Source of the DNA: Paracoccus sp. SCSIO 75233
GTDB lineage: Bacteria > Pseudomonadota > Alphaproteobacteria > Rhodobacterales > Rhodobacteraceae
Direction: 5' to 3'
Assembly: GCF_027912675.1 (NCBI RefSeq)
Contig: NZ_CP115757.1
Location: 1,860,001 to 1,924,000 of the forward strand
Length of the DNA: 64,000 nucleotides
Shown: positions 27,806 through 36,958 of the stretch, piece after piece
How the letters are laid out: the number at the start of each line of letters is the position of its first letter
How positions within the stretch are numbered: position 1 is the first letter of the stretch
Translations under genes and position numbers: made by a program
Notes under the pieces: generated by a model
Seen by the model: only the letters and a program-made list of their open reading frames with translations
Databases searched by the model: none
Told to the model about the DNA's origin: nothing

Positions 27806-28119
27806 CGCGTGAGCTTCCCAAGAGTTTCCGTTATAAACACCGTGCAGTCGCAGAAACTTTTACGCTTCCAAAGCGATTTGGGCAACGATTTCCGGCATTA
27901 CAGTTTTATTTAGGCAAAGATTCGGCAAGTATTTCAGGCATTTTACGGATGCATTTTGGATGATTTCCTTTGGTTTGCGAAAGAATACCTAAGCCTTGGT
28001 TAATCGGGTTCAATATTTCGTGCCCCGAAGCAATCCGCGATGCGGCGAAATGACCTCGGTCATGGACTTTTGCCCACATGCGACGTATCTCGCCTGTCTA
28101 GCAGACAGAGGTGCGGCAG
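27806..28119. other. Gene-free gap between divergent LysR and murI
   Basis: No gene is supported here. The sequence is AT-richer than its surroundings and contains a GCATTTT direct repeat near 27935-27960 (GGCATTTTACGGATGCATTTT) within the LysR-side promoter region. A short open frame from 27996 is out of frame with, and mostly inside, murI and is not a gene. Confidence 0.5.
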
Positions 28120-28932
28120 ATGGCGGTTGGCGTTTTCGATTCCGGTCTTGGCGGGCTGACCGTTCACAAGGCCATTCAGGAGCGTCTTCCCGATCTGCCT
28201 CTGGTCTATTTCGGCGACAGCGCCCACGCCCCTTACGGGGTGCGCACCGCAGATGATATTTATGAGCTGACCTGTGCCGCGACGGAACGGTTGTGGCAGG
28301 CGGGTTGTGATCTTGTCATATTGGCCTGCAACACCGCTTCCGCCGCCGCCTTGCGCCGCATGCAGGAGAAATTCGTGCCCGCCGACAAGCGCGTGCTGGG
28401 CGTGTTCGTGCCGCTGATCGAGGCGCTGACCGAACGGCAATGGGGTGACAATTCGCCGCCGCGCGAGGTGACGGTGAAGCATGTCGCGCTGTTCGCCACC
28501 CCCGCCACCGTCGCAAGCCGCGCCTTTCAGCGGGAGCTCGCCTTCCGGGCGATCGGCGTGGATGTCGAGGCGCAGCCCTGCGGGGGCGTGGTCGATGCGA
28601 TCGAGGATGGCGACGAGATCCTGGCAGAGGCGCTGGTGACCAGCCATGTCGAGGCGCTGAAACGCCGGATGCCGCATCCGGAGGCCGCTATTCTGGGCTG
28701 CACCCATTACCCGCTGATGCAGGATGCGTTCCAGCGTGCGCTTGGGCCTGACGTGACGGTGTATTCGCAGGCCAGTCTGGTTGCGGAAAGCCTTGCCGAT
28801 TATCTGCAGCGCCGGCCGGAGTTCCGCGGGAGCGGCACGGAAACCGGGTTTCTGACAACCGGTGATCCGGCCCGCGTCTCAACCAAGGCCACGCAGTTTC
28901 TGCGTCGGAGAATCAACTTCACAGCCGCCTAG
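28120..28932 (+). CDS. murI: Glutamate racemase
   Basis: This enzyme supplies D-glutamate for peptidoglycan. The 270-residue protein has FDSGLGG (residues 6-12), the first catalytic Cys in ILACNTAS (Cys70), the second in ILGCTHYP (about Cys191) and [10 protein letters not shown] start at ATG 28120, with AGAGG at 28107-28111 as ribosome binding site. A GTG at 28111 would leave no site. It precedes ccmE by 10 bases and may share its transcript, an unusual pairing. Confidence 0.95.
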   Translation: MAVGVFDSGLGGLTVHKAIQERLPDLPLVYFGDSAHAPYGVRTADDIYELTCAATERLWQAGCDLVILACNTASAAALRRMQEKFVPADKRVLGVFVPLIEALTERQWGDNSPPREVTVKHVALFATPATVASRAFQRELAFRAIGVDVEAQPCGGVVDAIEDGDEILAEALVTSHVEALKRRMPHPEAAILGCTHYPLMQDAFQRALGPDVTVYSQASLVAESLADYLQRRPEFRGSGTETGFLTTGDPARVSTKATQFLRRRINFTAA

Positions 28933-28942
28933 AGGTATTGCC

Positions 28943-29386
28943 ATGAAGTCATTGAAAAAGCAGCGCCGTATTCAGGTCATCGTTGCCGCGGCAGTCGCGC
29001 TGATCCTCGCCACCGGATTGATCGGCTACGGGTTTCGCGACGGCATAAATTTGTATCGCGCGCCAACGCAGGTTTTTGAAGAGCCGCCGACGGCAGGTGA
29101 GGTGTTCCGCCTTGGCGGGCTGGTCGAGGAAGGCAGCGTAACGCGCGGTCAGGGCGAGATGATCAGCTTCAACGTCACAGACGGCGCTTATATAATCCCG
29201 GTGCAGTTCACCGGCGTCCTGCCCGATCTGTTCGAAGAAGGTCAGGGCATGATCGGCACCGGCCGGATGGAGGGGGATGTTTTCGTGGCCTCCGAAATTC
29301 TGGCCAAGCATGATGAGAATTACACCCCGCGCGAGGTGATCGATTCGCTGAAAGAGACCGGCGTTTACGAAGATCCGAACAGCTGA
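28943..29386 (+). CDS. ccmE: Heme chaperone CcmE (CycJ)
   Basis: This periplasmic heme chaperone, N-terminally membrane anchored (about residues 10-32), hands heme to CcmF/H. The heme-binding His123 sits in KHDENYTP with Tyr127, the conserved HxxxY motif. The product is 147 residues, the normal length. The start ATG 28943 follows AGAGG at 28931-28935; a longer open frame upstream is inside murI. In many alphaproteobacteria ccmE precedes ccmF and ccmH; here it is on the other strand and displaced from ccmF. Confidence 0.96.
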   Translation: MKSLKKQRRIQVIVAAAVALILATGLIGYGFRDGINLYRAPTQVFEEPPTAGEVFRLGGLVEEGSVTRGQGEMISFNVTDGAYIIPVQFTGVLPDLFEEGQGMIGTGRMEGDVFVASEILAKHDENYTPREVIDSLKETGVYEDPNS

Positions 29387-29463
29387 CGCAACGCACGGTG
29401 GATTAGCCGGGAATTAATTCGGTTAAGTCAGATTATCCCCCACGCCGAAAAAGGGGGAGTGTT

Positions 29464-30075
29464 ATGAAAACCATTGACCAGATCGCCGCCGAAATCGTCG
29501 CCCGCGAGGGGGGGTATGTAAACGATCCCGACGATCCCGGCGGGGCGACGAAATACGGTATTACAATTGGCACGATGCGGCGGCTCGGGCTTGATTTGAC
29601 AAATGACGGGAAGATCGGCGCGGCGGATGTGAAACGGCTGACACGGGCGCAGGCCGTTGAGATCATGAAGCTGCATTATTACCGCAAGCCGCGCATTGCG
29701 GAGCTTCCGGCGGTGCTGCAGGCCCCAATGTTCGACATGTATGTGAATGCGGGCGCGAATGCGGTCCGGGTGTTGCAGCGGATGCTGGACAAGATGGGGT
29801 TCACGGTGCAGGCCGACGGGATGATCGGGCCGAAAACCATCGCCGCCGCCCATGCCGCCGCCGCTGTCGCGCCGGACCATCTGGCCGACGCTTACGGGAT
29901 CGAGCGGCGCAATTACTACTACGCCCTCGCCGACCGGCGCGTCGACAGCCGGAAATACGCCCGCACCCGGCGGGGAGGCAAGGGCGGCTGGATCACCCGT
30001 GCAGAGGCCTTCATGGCCCCGCGATACCATCTCAGCGACGCGGCGCATCGCGAAAGGACGGCGGCATGGGCATGA
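29464..30075 (+). CDS. Peptidoglycan-hydrolysing endolysin (GH108 family), GTA-lysis type
   Basis: This 203-residue protein has the GH108 catalytic region with EGGYVNDPDDPGGATKYGIT (Glu15 the likely acid) and a C-terminal peptidoglycan-binding part (QADGMIGPKTIAAAH). Such endolysins serve phages and, in Rhodobacter capsulatus, the gene transfer agent lysis pair (endolysin and holin, outside the main GTA cluster). The next gene is the 3TM holin, overlapping by ten bases. No phage structural genes are nearby, which favours a GTA lysis cassette. The only sequence clue to regulation is TTAA-N5-TTAA at 29414-29426, not the CtrA spacing. Confidence 0.85.
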   Translation: MKTIDQIAAEIVAREGGYVNDPDDPGGATKYGITIGTMRRLGLDLTNDGKIGAADVKRLTRAQAVEIMKLHYYRKPRIAELPAVLQAPMFDMYVNAGANAVRVLQRMLDKMGFTVQADGMIGPKTIAAAHAAAAVAPDHLADAYGIERRNYYYALADRRVDSRKYARTRRGGKGGWITRAEAFMAPRYHLSDAAHRERTAAWA

Positions 30076-30611
30076 TTGACCGTTTTCTGGGCCTTGGCAC
30101 GACCGCCGAGCGCATTTCCGACGCAGCGACCGGCGTGGCGGAGATGTTTCGCGAGAACGCCACCCGTCGGATGGAGCTGGACGAGGCGGCTTATCGCCGT
30201 GCCATCGGGCAGTTCGGGGCCGAGTTTGCCGCCCCCGCGACCGGCTGGTTTGATCGGCTGGTGGATGGGCTGAACCGCCTGCCGCGTCCGTTTCTGACGC
30301 TGGGCACGCTTGGACTGTTCGTTTACGCAATGGCCGATCCGGTCGGTTTCAGGACGCGAATGGCCGGTTTGCAGGAGGTGCCGGAGCCGCTGTGGTGGCT
30401 GCTTGGCGCGATCGTTTCTTTCTATTTCGGCGCGCGTGAGGCGTATTATTTCCGAAAATGGCCCAGTTCCGACAAAAAATTTCAAGCCCGATTTGCACAA
30501 CCGCAGGGCGCTGGCACCGTATTCCAAGGTATACATCCGGGGTCGGCACAAGATGGAACAAAATCCTTTCCAGACAATGCTGCACTGGCAGAATGGGCGG
30601 TGGCGCGCTGA
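30066..30611 (+). CDS. Holin of the 3TM gene-transfer-agent release family
   Basis: This 181-residue protein fits the 3TM holin family (named for GTA release). Two clear hydrophobic segments lie at about residues 76-95 and 108-127; a third is weaker. The N terminus is helical (AERISDAATGVAEMFRENATRR) and the C terminus is a long, polar tail. The start ATG 30066 lies inside the endolysin gene, a ten-base overlap, indicating coupled expression. It is expected to open the inner membrane so that the endolysin can reach peptidoglycan. Family length is about right. Confidence 0.82.
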   Translation: MGMIDRFLGLGTTAERISDAATGVAEMFRENATRRMELDEAAYRRAIGQFGAEFAAPATGWFDRLVDGLNRLPRPFLTLGTLGLFVYAMADPVGFRTRMAGLQEVPEPLWWLLGAIVSFYFGAREAYYFRKWPSSDKKFQARFAQPQGAGTVFQGIHPGSAQDGTKSFPDNAALAEWAVAR

Positions 30612-31014
30612 TTGACGCAAGGTAAACACGACGGTTTGCCATGCTCATGATGCATGGCGGGTATGTCGGTGGTGCAGCATTTTCAAGCTTGTCTCAGAGG
30701 CAGTCTGCCCTTAAATCCCTCTGCGAAGGCAATGATTGAGGCAACTCGCATCGTCTTCACCTCCCTGTTGGACTTAGGCCGGGCTTCGTGCCCGGCTTTT
30801 TTTTGGCTCATCGGAGGATTTTTCTGCATTGCAGCATTAGCCGATGATTAACCAGAGTGCATCGTCAGGGGCGGGCTTCCGGAGATATGAACGCCCCTGA
30901 AGGCACCGGCGGGCAGTTGAAGCAGTTTTTGCGGCGATCCGGGCGGGCATCTCTTTTCCTCGCGCCGCGCTGCGCCTAAAAGGCGTCCGACACGCATAGC
31001 GCAGGGGAATAGCC
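30612..31014. other. Gap holding an orphan terminator; possible small RNA
   Basis: No protein gene is supported in these 403 bases. A short frame at 30654-30851 has no recognisable family. A strong intrinsic terminator sits at 30778-30804, followed by about 200 bases before purL. The terminator is 166 bases from the holin stop, so it may end the holin transcript or an unannotated small RNA. A pyrimidine-rich ACCTCCC segment near 30759-30765 lies just before it. Confidence 0.4.
30778..30804 (+). terminator. Intrinsic terminator upstream of purL
   Basis: Stem GCCGGGC (30778-30784) and GCCCGGC (30790-30796) with loop TTCGT is followed by eight Ts (30797-30804). It is oriented for plus-strand transcripts coming from the lysis cassette or a gene-free transcript. 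Confidence 0.88.
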
Positions 31015-33192
31015 ATGACCGAACCGGAGATCACCGAGGACCTGATCGCGGCGCATGGGCTGAAGCCGGATGAGTATCAGCGGATTCTGCAATTCCTCGG
31101 CCGTGAGCCGAAATTTACCGAGCTTGGCATCATCAGCGCCATGTGGAACGAGCATTGTTCCTATAAATCCTCGAAGAAATGGCTGCGGACCCTGCCGACG
31201 GAAGGCCCGCAGGTCATCTGTGGTCCCGGCGAGAATGCGGGGGTGGTCGATATTGGCGACGGTCAGGCCGTGGTTTTCAAGATGGAGAGCCACAACCACC
31301 CCAGCTATATCGAGCCGCATCAGGGCGCCGCGACCGGCGTCGGCGGGATTCTGCGCGATGTGTTCACCATGGGCGCGCGCCCGATTGCGGCGATGGACGC
31401 GCTGAGCTTTGGCCGGCCTGAGCATCCCAAGACCGCACATCTGGTCAAGGGCGTGGTCGAGGGGATTGGGTCTTACGGCAACTGCTTCGGGGTGCCGAAT
31501 GTTGGTGGCGAGGTGCGGTTTCACCGGGCCTATGACGGCAACTGCCTTGTGAACGCTTTTGCGGCGGGGCTGGCCGATGCGGACAAGATTTTCTACTCCG
31601 CCGCGTCGGGGATCGGCATGCCGGTCGTGTATCTGGGTGCCAAGACCGGGCGTGACGGGGTTGGCGGGGCGACGATGGCATCCGCCGAATTCGACGACAC
31701 GATCGAGGAAAAGCGCCCCACGGTTCAGGTCGGCGACCCCTTTACCGAGAAATGCCTGATGGAGGCCTGTCTGGAACTGATGGCCTCGGGTTCGGTGATT
31801 TCCATTCAGGATATGGGGGCCGCGGGGCTGACCTGCTCCGCCGTCGAGATGGGCGACAAGGGCGGGTTGGGCATTCAGCTGAACCTTGACCATGTGCCGC
31901 AGCGTGAGACGAATATGACGGCATATGAGATGATGCTGTCGGAATCGCAGGAACGCATGCTGATGGTGCTGAAGCCCGAGAAAGAGGCCGAGGCGCGGGC
32001 GATCTTTGAAAAATGGGATCTGGATTTCGCGATTGTCGGTGAGACGATTGCCGAGGATCGGTTCCTGATCCTGCATGGCAATGAGGTGATGGCGGATCTG
32101 CCGCTGTCATGGCTGTCCTCTGACGCGCCGGAATATGACCGGCCCTGGGTCGAGACACCGGCGGCGGAGGCGATGCCTGCCTTGCCCGCGATCACGCCGC
32201 TGCAGGCGTTGCGGGCGCTGATCGGCAGCCCGAACTATGCCCATAAGGGCTGGGTGTGGGAGCAATATGACACGCAGGTCGGCGCGGATACGGTGCGCCG
32301 CCCGGGCATGGGCGCGGGCGTGGTGCGGGTGCATGGGACCGGCAAGGCGCTGGCCTTTACCGCCGATGTGACGCCGCGATATGTGAAGGCAAACCCGTTC
32401 GAGGGCGGCAAGCAGGCGGTGGCCGAGGCCTATCGCAATCTGTGCGCCGTGGGGGCGGTGCCGCTGGCGACGACGGATAACCTGAATTTCGGCAACCCGG
32501 AAAAGCCGGAGATCATGGGCCAGCTTGTCGGCGCGATCAAGGGCATTGGCGCGGCGGTTGCCGCTTTGGACATGCCAATCGTGTCGGGGAATGTGTCGCT
32601 TTACAATGAGACCGATGGCCGGGGTATCCTGCCGACGCCGACGATTGGTGCGGTCGGGCTGCTGGCATCGCTGGACGATCTGATTGCGGGCGTGGCCGAG
32701 GATGGCGATGTGGCGATCCTGATCGGGGATACGCCCGGGCATCTGGGCCAGTCGGCGCTTGCGGCGGAGGCCTTCGGGATCGAAGCGGGCGATGCGCCTG
32801 CCGTCGATCTGGAGGCCGAGCGTCGCAACGGCGCATTCCTGCGCGACAATCGCAGCCATATCCGCTGTGCCAGCGATCTGTCCGATGGCGGGCTGGCGCT
32901 GGCGGCCTTCGAGATGGCGGAGGCGGCGGGGATCGGCGTGCGGCTGCACTCGGACGACATCGCGCAGCTTTATGGCGAGGATCAGGCCCGCTATCTGGTC
33001 GCCTGCGACGCGGCAGGGGCGGATGCGCTGCTGAAGGCGGCCGGGGCGGCGGGTGTTCCTGCGAGCGAGGTCGGCCAATTCGGCGGCATGGCCGTTCAGA
33101 TGGGCGAGGATGCGGGCGATCTGGCGGAATTGTCGCAGTTGTATCGGCGGGCGTTTTCGGATGCCGTGCATGGTGAGACGCCGTTGGGGTGA
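31015..33192 (+). CDS. purL: Phosphoribosylformylglycinamidine synthase, large subunit PurL
   Basis: This is the fourth step of purine biosynthesis: the ATP-dependent ligase part that turns FGAR into FGAM using ammonia from PurQ. The 725-residue protein is the small type of the PurLQS complex, not the long E. coli form. SHNHPS (about residues 94-99), the Gly-rich [18 protein letters not shown] region and the acidic metal sites are in place. AGGGGA precedes the ATG at 31015. PurS and PurQ are not in the window. It is followed by a repeat-filled gap. Confidence 0.97.
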   Translation: MTEPEITEDLIAAHGLKPDEYQRILQFLGREPKFTELGIISAMWNEHCSYKSSKKWLRTLPTEGPQVICGPGENAGVVDIGDGQAVVFKMESHNHPSYIEPHQGAATGVGGILRDVFTMGARPIAAMDALSFGRPEHPKTAHLVKGVVEGIGSYGNCFGVPNVGGEVRFHRAYDGNCLVNAFAAGLADADKIFYSAASGIGMPVVYLGAKTGRDGVGGATMASAEFDDTIEEKRPTVQVGDPFTEKCLMEACLELMASGSVISIQDMGAAGLTCSAVEMGDKGGLGIQLNLDHVPQRETNMTAYEMMLSESQERMLMVLKPEKEAEARAIFEKWDLDFAIVGETIAEDRFLILHGNEVMADLPLSWLSSDAPEYDRPWVETPAAEAMPALPAITPLQALRALIGSPNYAHKGWVWEQYDTQVGADTVRRPGMGAGVVRVHGTGKALAFTADVTPRYVKANPFEGGKQAVAEAYRNLCAVGAVPLATTDNLNFGNPEKPEIMGQLVGAIKGIGAAVAALDMPIVSGNVSLYNETDGRGILPTPTIGAVGLLASLDDLIAGVAEDGDVAILIGDTPGHLGQSALAAEAFGIEAGDAPAVDLEAERRNGAFLRDNRSHIRCASDLSDGGLALAAFEMAEAAGIGVRLHSDDIAQLYGEDQARYLVACDAAGADALLKAAGAAGVPASEVGQFGGMAVQMGEDAGDLAELSQLYRRAFSDAVHGETPLG

Positions 33193-33231
33193 GATCCGGG
33201 CGGCATTGCGTGTGTTTGATGGTGGTGTGAT

Positions 33232-33580
33232 GGTGCGTTGAAACGCACCCTACGGGTGGTGGTAGGGTGCGCATTTTGCGCACCGACACAACGCCGTTCG
33301 GGGTGATCCGTTGTGATGCATTGCACCGCGCCCCACGGGGGCGTCGGACCGAACGTCGTAGGGTGCGCATTTTGCGCACCGGCAAATCGGCATTGGGGTG
33401 ATCGGTCATGGTGCGTTGAAACGCACCCTACAGTTGGTGGTAGGGTGCGCATTTGCGCACCGGCACATCACCATACCGGGTTGCCATCACGGTACGTTGA
33501 AACGCATCACACGGATGGATCGCGGAACCGATGGTGTGTTTGCGTCACTCCAACCCCGTAGGGTGCGCATTCTGCGCACC
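33232..33580. repeat. Seven-copy array of the GTAGGGTGCG palindromic repeat
   Basis: The 477-base gap 33193-33669 has no gene and is filled with units of about 22 bases. Unit starts are 33232 (GGTGCGTTGAAACGCACC then CTAC), 33262, 33358, 33410, 33440, 33491 (degenerate) and 33558. Two forms occur: one with TTGAAA at the centre and one with GCATTTTGCGC-type centre. They are in both orientations and at irregular spacing, so this is not a CRISPR. Pairs 33232/33262 and 33410/33440 are back-to-back inverted copies, giving larger hairpins. The same family is at 1244-1349. Confidence 0.88.
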
Positions 33581-33669
33581 GTTACATCCGTCTCAACACC
33601 CCACCACCAACCCTTGAGAAATTCCCGCCCCGGCCTTACCTTATTCCTGCGCAAACAAAGGCTGACATC

Positions 33670-34050
33670 ATGTTCTCTCTCCCCGGACAGGCCCCGGTCA
33701 CGATCACCAAGGCGGCGGAACGCCAGATTTCCCGGCTGATGGCCGGCAAGGACGCTTTCGGCCTGAAGATCGGGCTGAAGAAGGGCGGCTGCGCGGGCAT
33801 GGAATATACGATGGACATGGTCGCGGAGGCTGAAAAATCCGATGAGATCGTCGAACAGAACGGTGCCCGCGTGCTGATCGCGCCGGCGGCGCAGATGTTT
33901 CTGTTCGGGACGGAGATTGATTATGAGACCGGCCTGTTGGAATCCGGCTTCAAGTTCCGCAATCCGAATGTCACCGATGCCTGCGGTTGCGGGGAATCGG
34001 TCTCTTTCAAGCTGGATCACGAGACGGGCGAAACGCAGCCCGAGGCTTGA
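33670..34050 (+). CDS. HesB/IscA/SufA-type iron-sulfur assembly protein
   Basis: This 126-residue A-type carrier has the three conserved cysteines: one in KKGGCAGMEYTM (about Cys41) and the CGCG pair near residues 106-109 (DACGCGESVSF). It helps transfer 2Fe-2S or 4Fe-4S clusters to apoproteins. Its branch (IscA, SufA or ErpA) cannot be settled by reading. It stands alone between the repeat array and tpiA, not in an isc or suf operon. AAAGG lies before the ATG. Confidence 0.92.
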   Translation: MFSLPGQAPVTITKAAERQISRLMAGKDAFGLKIGLKKGGCAGMEYTMDMVAEAEKSDEIVEQNGARVLIAPAAQMFLFGTEIDYETGLLESGFKFRNPNVTDACGCGESVSFKLDHETGETQPEA

Positions 34051-34099
34051 ACGCGCCCGATTGCGGGCCTATCCCTGTGACAACTGACAGGAGAACGAT

Positions 34100-34834
34100 A
34101 TGGCCCCGAAAAAACTCGCCGCTGGAAACTGGAAGATGAACGGGGTCACGGCCTCGCTGGTGGAGCTGGATGCGCTCGCCGCGCGGGAGAATGGCTGCGA
34201 CGTGCTGATCTGTCCCCCGGCCACGCTGATCACCCCTGCTGTCGCCCATGCGGGCGAAATCGCGATTGGCGGGCAGGATTGCCATGCGAATGAATCGGGC
34301 GCGCATACCGGGGATATTTCTGCCGCGATGCTGGCCGATGCCGGGGCGAGCCATGTGATCCTCGGCCATTCGGAGCGGCGCGCGGATCATGGGGAGACGG
34401 ATGCGCAGGTCGCGGCCAAGGCGATTGCCGCGCATGGCGCCGGGCTGGTCACGGTGATCTGCGTGGGCGAGACGGAAGCTGAGCGTGACGGCGGCGACAC
34501 GCTGGATGTGATCGCATCGCAGCTTGCCGGATCGGTGCCCGATTGCGCGACGGCGGCGAATACGGTCATCGCGTATGAGCCGGTCTGGGCCATTGGCACC
34601 GGGCGTACCCCGAACAGCGAACAGATTGCCGAGGTTCATGCGCTGATGCGCGACAAGCTGTCGGGCCGGTTCAGCGACGGGGCGGATTTCAGCCTGCTTT
34701 ACGGTGGCAGCGTCAAGCCGGGCAATGCGGCGGAGATCTTTGCGATTGCGCATGTCGACGGTGCGCTTGTCGGCGGAGCGAGCCTCAAGGCCAGCGATTT
34801 CGGACCGATCATCGATGCTCTGGCGCAAGCGTAA
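34100..34834 (+). CDS. tpiA: Triosephosphate isomerase
   Basis: This glycolytic enzyme interconverts DHAP and GAP. The 244-residue TIM barrel has AAGNWKMNG (about residues 7-15), the His in ILGHSERR (about 91-98), and the catalytic Glu in [11 protein letters not shown] (about 157-167); [11 protein letters not shown] near the end is the phosphate loop. A good ACAGGAG site precedes the ATG at 34100. It is followed after 7 bases by the Mrp gene and may be cotranscribed. Confidence 0.98.
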   Translation: MAPKKLAAGNWKMNGVTASLVELDALAARENGCDVLICPPATLITPAVAHAGEIAIGGQDCHANESGAHTGDISAAMLADAGASHVILGHSERRADHGETDAQVAAKAIAAHGAGLVTVICVGETEAERDGGDTLDVIASQLAGSVPDCATAANTVIAYEPVWAIGTGRTPNSEQIAEVHALMRDKLSGRFSDGADFSLLYGGSVKPGNAAEIFAIAHVDGALVGGASLKASDFGPIIDALAQA

Positions 34835-34841
34835 GCCCGCG

Positions 34842-35918
34842 ATGGCCCCGAGCGCAGCCCCGACGGCGGAACAGGTGACGGCGGAGCTGCGCGGCGTGGC
34901 AGACCCGGTTTCGGGCGGCAATCTGGTCGATGCCGGGATCGCGCGCGCCATCAGCGTCGAGGATGACGGCACGGTGCGTTTCGTCATGGAGATCGATCCG
35001 GCGCAGGCCGAGGCGATGCAGGCGGCGCTCGACCGGGCCGAGGCGGCGGTGAAGGCACTTGACGGTGTGACCAAGGTCAGTGCTGTGATGACCGCCCATA
35101 GCGACAATCCCGCGCCGGATCTGAAGCCGAAGGCGAAGAAAGCCGCGACGCCCGAGCCTGTGCCGGGGGTGCGGCATGTGATCGCAATCGCCTCCGGCAA
35201 GGGGGGGGTCGGGAAATCGACCGTGGCGGCCAATCTCGCGGCGGCACTGGCGGCGGAGGGGCGCCGGGTCGGGTTGCTCGACGCCGATGTCTACGGGCCG
35301 AGCCAGCCGAGGATGCTGTCGGTGACCGGGCGGCCCGCCAGCCCCGACGGCAAGACCATGATCCCGCTGGAAGGGCATGGTGTGAAGCTGATGTCGCTGG
35401 GCCTGCTGACCAAGGCGGAGGAGGCCGTGATCTGGCGCGGCCCGATGCTGATGGGCGCGTTGCAGCAGATGCTGTTTCAGGTGCAATGGGGCGAGCTTGA
35501 CTGTCTGATCGTCGATCTGCCGCCCGGCACCGGCGATGTGCAGTTGACGCTGTCGCAGCGGGCGCGGCTGGACGGCGCGATTGTGGTCTCCACCCCTCAG
35601 GACATTGCGCTGCTGGATGCGCGCAAGGGGATCGACATGTTCCGGCGGATGAATGTGCCGATCCTTGGGCTGGTGGAAAATATGGCGACGCATATCTGCA
35701 CCAATTGCGGGCATGAGGAACATATCTTCGGTCATGGCGGCGTCGCGGCTGAGGCGAAAGCGCTCGGCGTGCCTTTGCTGGCGGAATTGCCGCTGGAGAT
35801 GGACGTGCGCACCGGTTCCGACAGCGGCGTGCCGGTCGTCGTGGCCGCGCCGGAGAGCAATGCCGGGAAGGCGTTCCTCAATCTCGCGCGCGGGCTGGTC
35901 AGCGCAGGTATCGCCTGA
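34842..35918 (+). CDS. apbC: Mrp/ApbC-type P-loop ATPase, iron-sulfur carrier
   Basis: This 358-residue ATPase has an N-terminal MIP18/DUF59 domain (about 1-75), the deviant P-loop GKGGVGKST (about 119-127) and a C-terminal CTNCG pair (about residue 286), which binds a cluster in ApbC and Nbp35 homologues. It is expected to load FeS clusters on target proteins. I use ATG 34842 over the in-frame ATG 34815, which would overlap tpiA; no strong SD supports either. Its stop overlaps the mobA start as TGATG. Gene order tpiA-apbC-mobA. Confidence 0.93.
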   Translation: MAPSAAPTAEQVTAELRGVADPVSGGNLVDAGIARAISVEDDGTVRFVMEIDPAQAEAMQAALDRAEAAVKALDGVTKVSAVMTAHSDNPAPDLKPKAKKAATPEPVPGVRHVIAIASGKGGVGKSTVAANLAAALAAEGRRVGLLDADVYGPSQPRMLSVTGRPASPDGKTMIPLEGHGVKLMSLGLLTKAEEAVIWRGPMLMGALQQMLFQVQWGELDCLIVDLPPGTGDVQLTLSQRARLDGAIVVSTPQDIALLDARKGIDMFRRMNVPILGLVENMATHICTNCGHEEHIFGHGGVAAEAKALGVPLLAELPLEMDVRTGSDSGVPVVVAAPESNAGKAFLNLARGLVSAGIA

Positions 35919-36526
35919 TGGCCCCTGCCCGCCCGCCGGCGGTGATCCTTGCAGGCGGTCAGGCGCGGCGCATGGGCGGGGGCGATAAATGCCTGCTGGA
36001 GATTGGCGGGCGTCCGGTTCTGTCCCATCTGATCGCGCGATTGTCGCCGCAGGCGGCTGCGCTGGCCATCAATGCGAATGGCGATCCGGCGCGGTTTGCG
36101 GGTTTTGGCCTGCCGGTTCTGGCGGATGAGATGCCAGACCGGCCCGGCCCGCTGGCGGGTATTCTCGCCGCAATGGAATGGGCAGCTTCGCAAGGTGCCG
36201 ACACCGTGGTGACGGTCGCCGGTGACACGCCGTTCCCGCCCCTCGATCTGGTCGCGCGTCTGGAGGCGGCGGCACGGAACGGGCTGGCACTCGCCGCGGC
36301 ACAGGACGAAGCGGGCGCGATGCGGTTGCACCCGACCACTGCCATCTGGCCGGTTGGACTGCGCGGCGATCTGCGCACGGCGCTTGGTGCCGGAGAGCGG
36401 CGAGTTCGCGGCTTCGCGGCGATGCAGGGTTATGGCGTCGCGGAGTTCGCAGCGGGTGACGGATTTCTGAATATCAACACGCCGGAGGACCTGTGGCATG
36501 CGCGCAACCTTGGCCCCGAACCGTGA
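35918..36526 (+). CDS. mobA: Molybdenum cofactor guanylyltransferase
   Basis: This enzyme adds GMP to molybdopterin to form the MGD cofactor used by DMSO-reductase-type enzymes such as nitrate or TMAO reductases. The 202-residue protein has the LAGGQARRMGGGDKCLL nucleotide-binding signature (about residues 11-27, with Lys24) and DTPFPP near residue 104. The ATG at 35918 overlaps the apbC stop. No other moco genes are near. Confidence 0.93.
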   Translation: MAPARPPAVILAGGQARRMGGGDKCLLEIGGRPVLSHLIARLSPQAAALAINANGDPARFAGFGLPVLADEMPDRPGPLAGILAAMEWAASQGADTVVTVAGDTPFPPLDLVARLEAAARNGLALAAAQDEAGAMRLHPTTAIWPVGLRGDLRTALGAGERRVRGFAAMQGYGVAEFAAGDGFLNINTPEDLWHARNLGPEP

Positions 36527-36737
36527 CAAGGTGGCCTTCATCGCCTCCGATCCGGTCTTGCACGGCGGCGCAAAATCGCTATGTTCGCCCTTTCGATGAG
36601 CCGCGCGCTCGGGTTCTCAGCCTTCGGACAGGTTTTCACTTGCCTCCGGTCCGGTTGTGCCCTATTGGCGCGGCTCTGATATATTTTCTGACACCGGCCC
36701 CGCACGGACTGCGCGGCCCCTGACCCGAGGTTGTGAC

Positions 36738-36944
36738 ATGGCTGTCCCTCAGAACCGCGTGACCCGTTCGAAGCGCAATATGCGCCGTGCGCATGACGCC
36801 CTTTCTTCGGCGAACCCGAATGAATGCCCCTCCTGCGGCGAGCTGAAGCGCCCGCATCACGTCTGCCCGTCCTGCGGCCACTACGCCGACCGTGAGGTCG
36901 TTGCGCAGGCGAATGAGATCGATCTGGACGACGACGCGGCCTGA
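36738..36944 (+). CDS. rpmF: 50S ribosomal protein L32
   Basis: This 68-residue ribosomal protein has two CxxC pairs, [18 protein letters not shown] (about residues 30-47), so it is the zinc-binding form. The start ATG 36738 follows a short GAGG stretch. It precedes plsX by 14 bases, the usual fatty-acid synthesis arrangement, so it is likely to be cotranscribed with plsX and fabH. A DUF177 (YceD) gene, common upstream elsewhere, is not present. Confidence 0.97.
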   Translation: MAVPQNRVTRSKRNMRRAHDALSSANPNECPSCGELKRPHHVCPSCGHYADREVVAQANEIDLDDDAA

Positions 36945-36958
36945 TCGGCCTTTGCTGA

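Noticed and set aside
30654..30851. Short open frame of 65 codons upstream of purL
   Set aside because: It runs through the intrinsic terminator and matches no known family.
33232..33580. CRISPR-like appearance of regularly repeated short units
   Set aside because: Units are palindromic, in both orientations, of two types and at irregular spacing; no cas genes are nearby.
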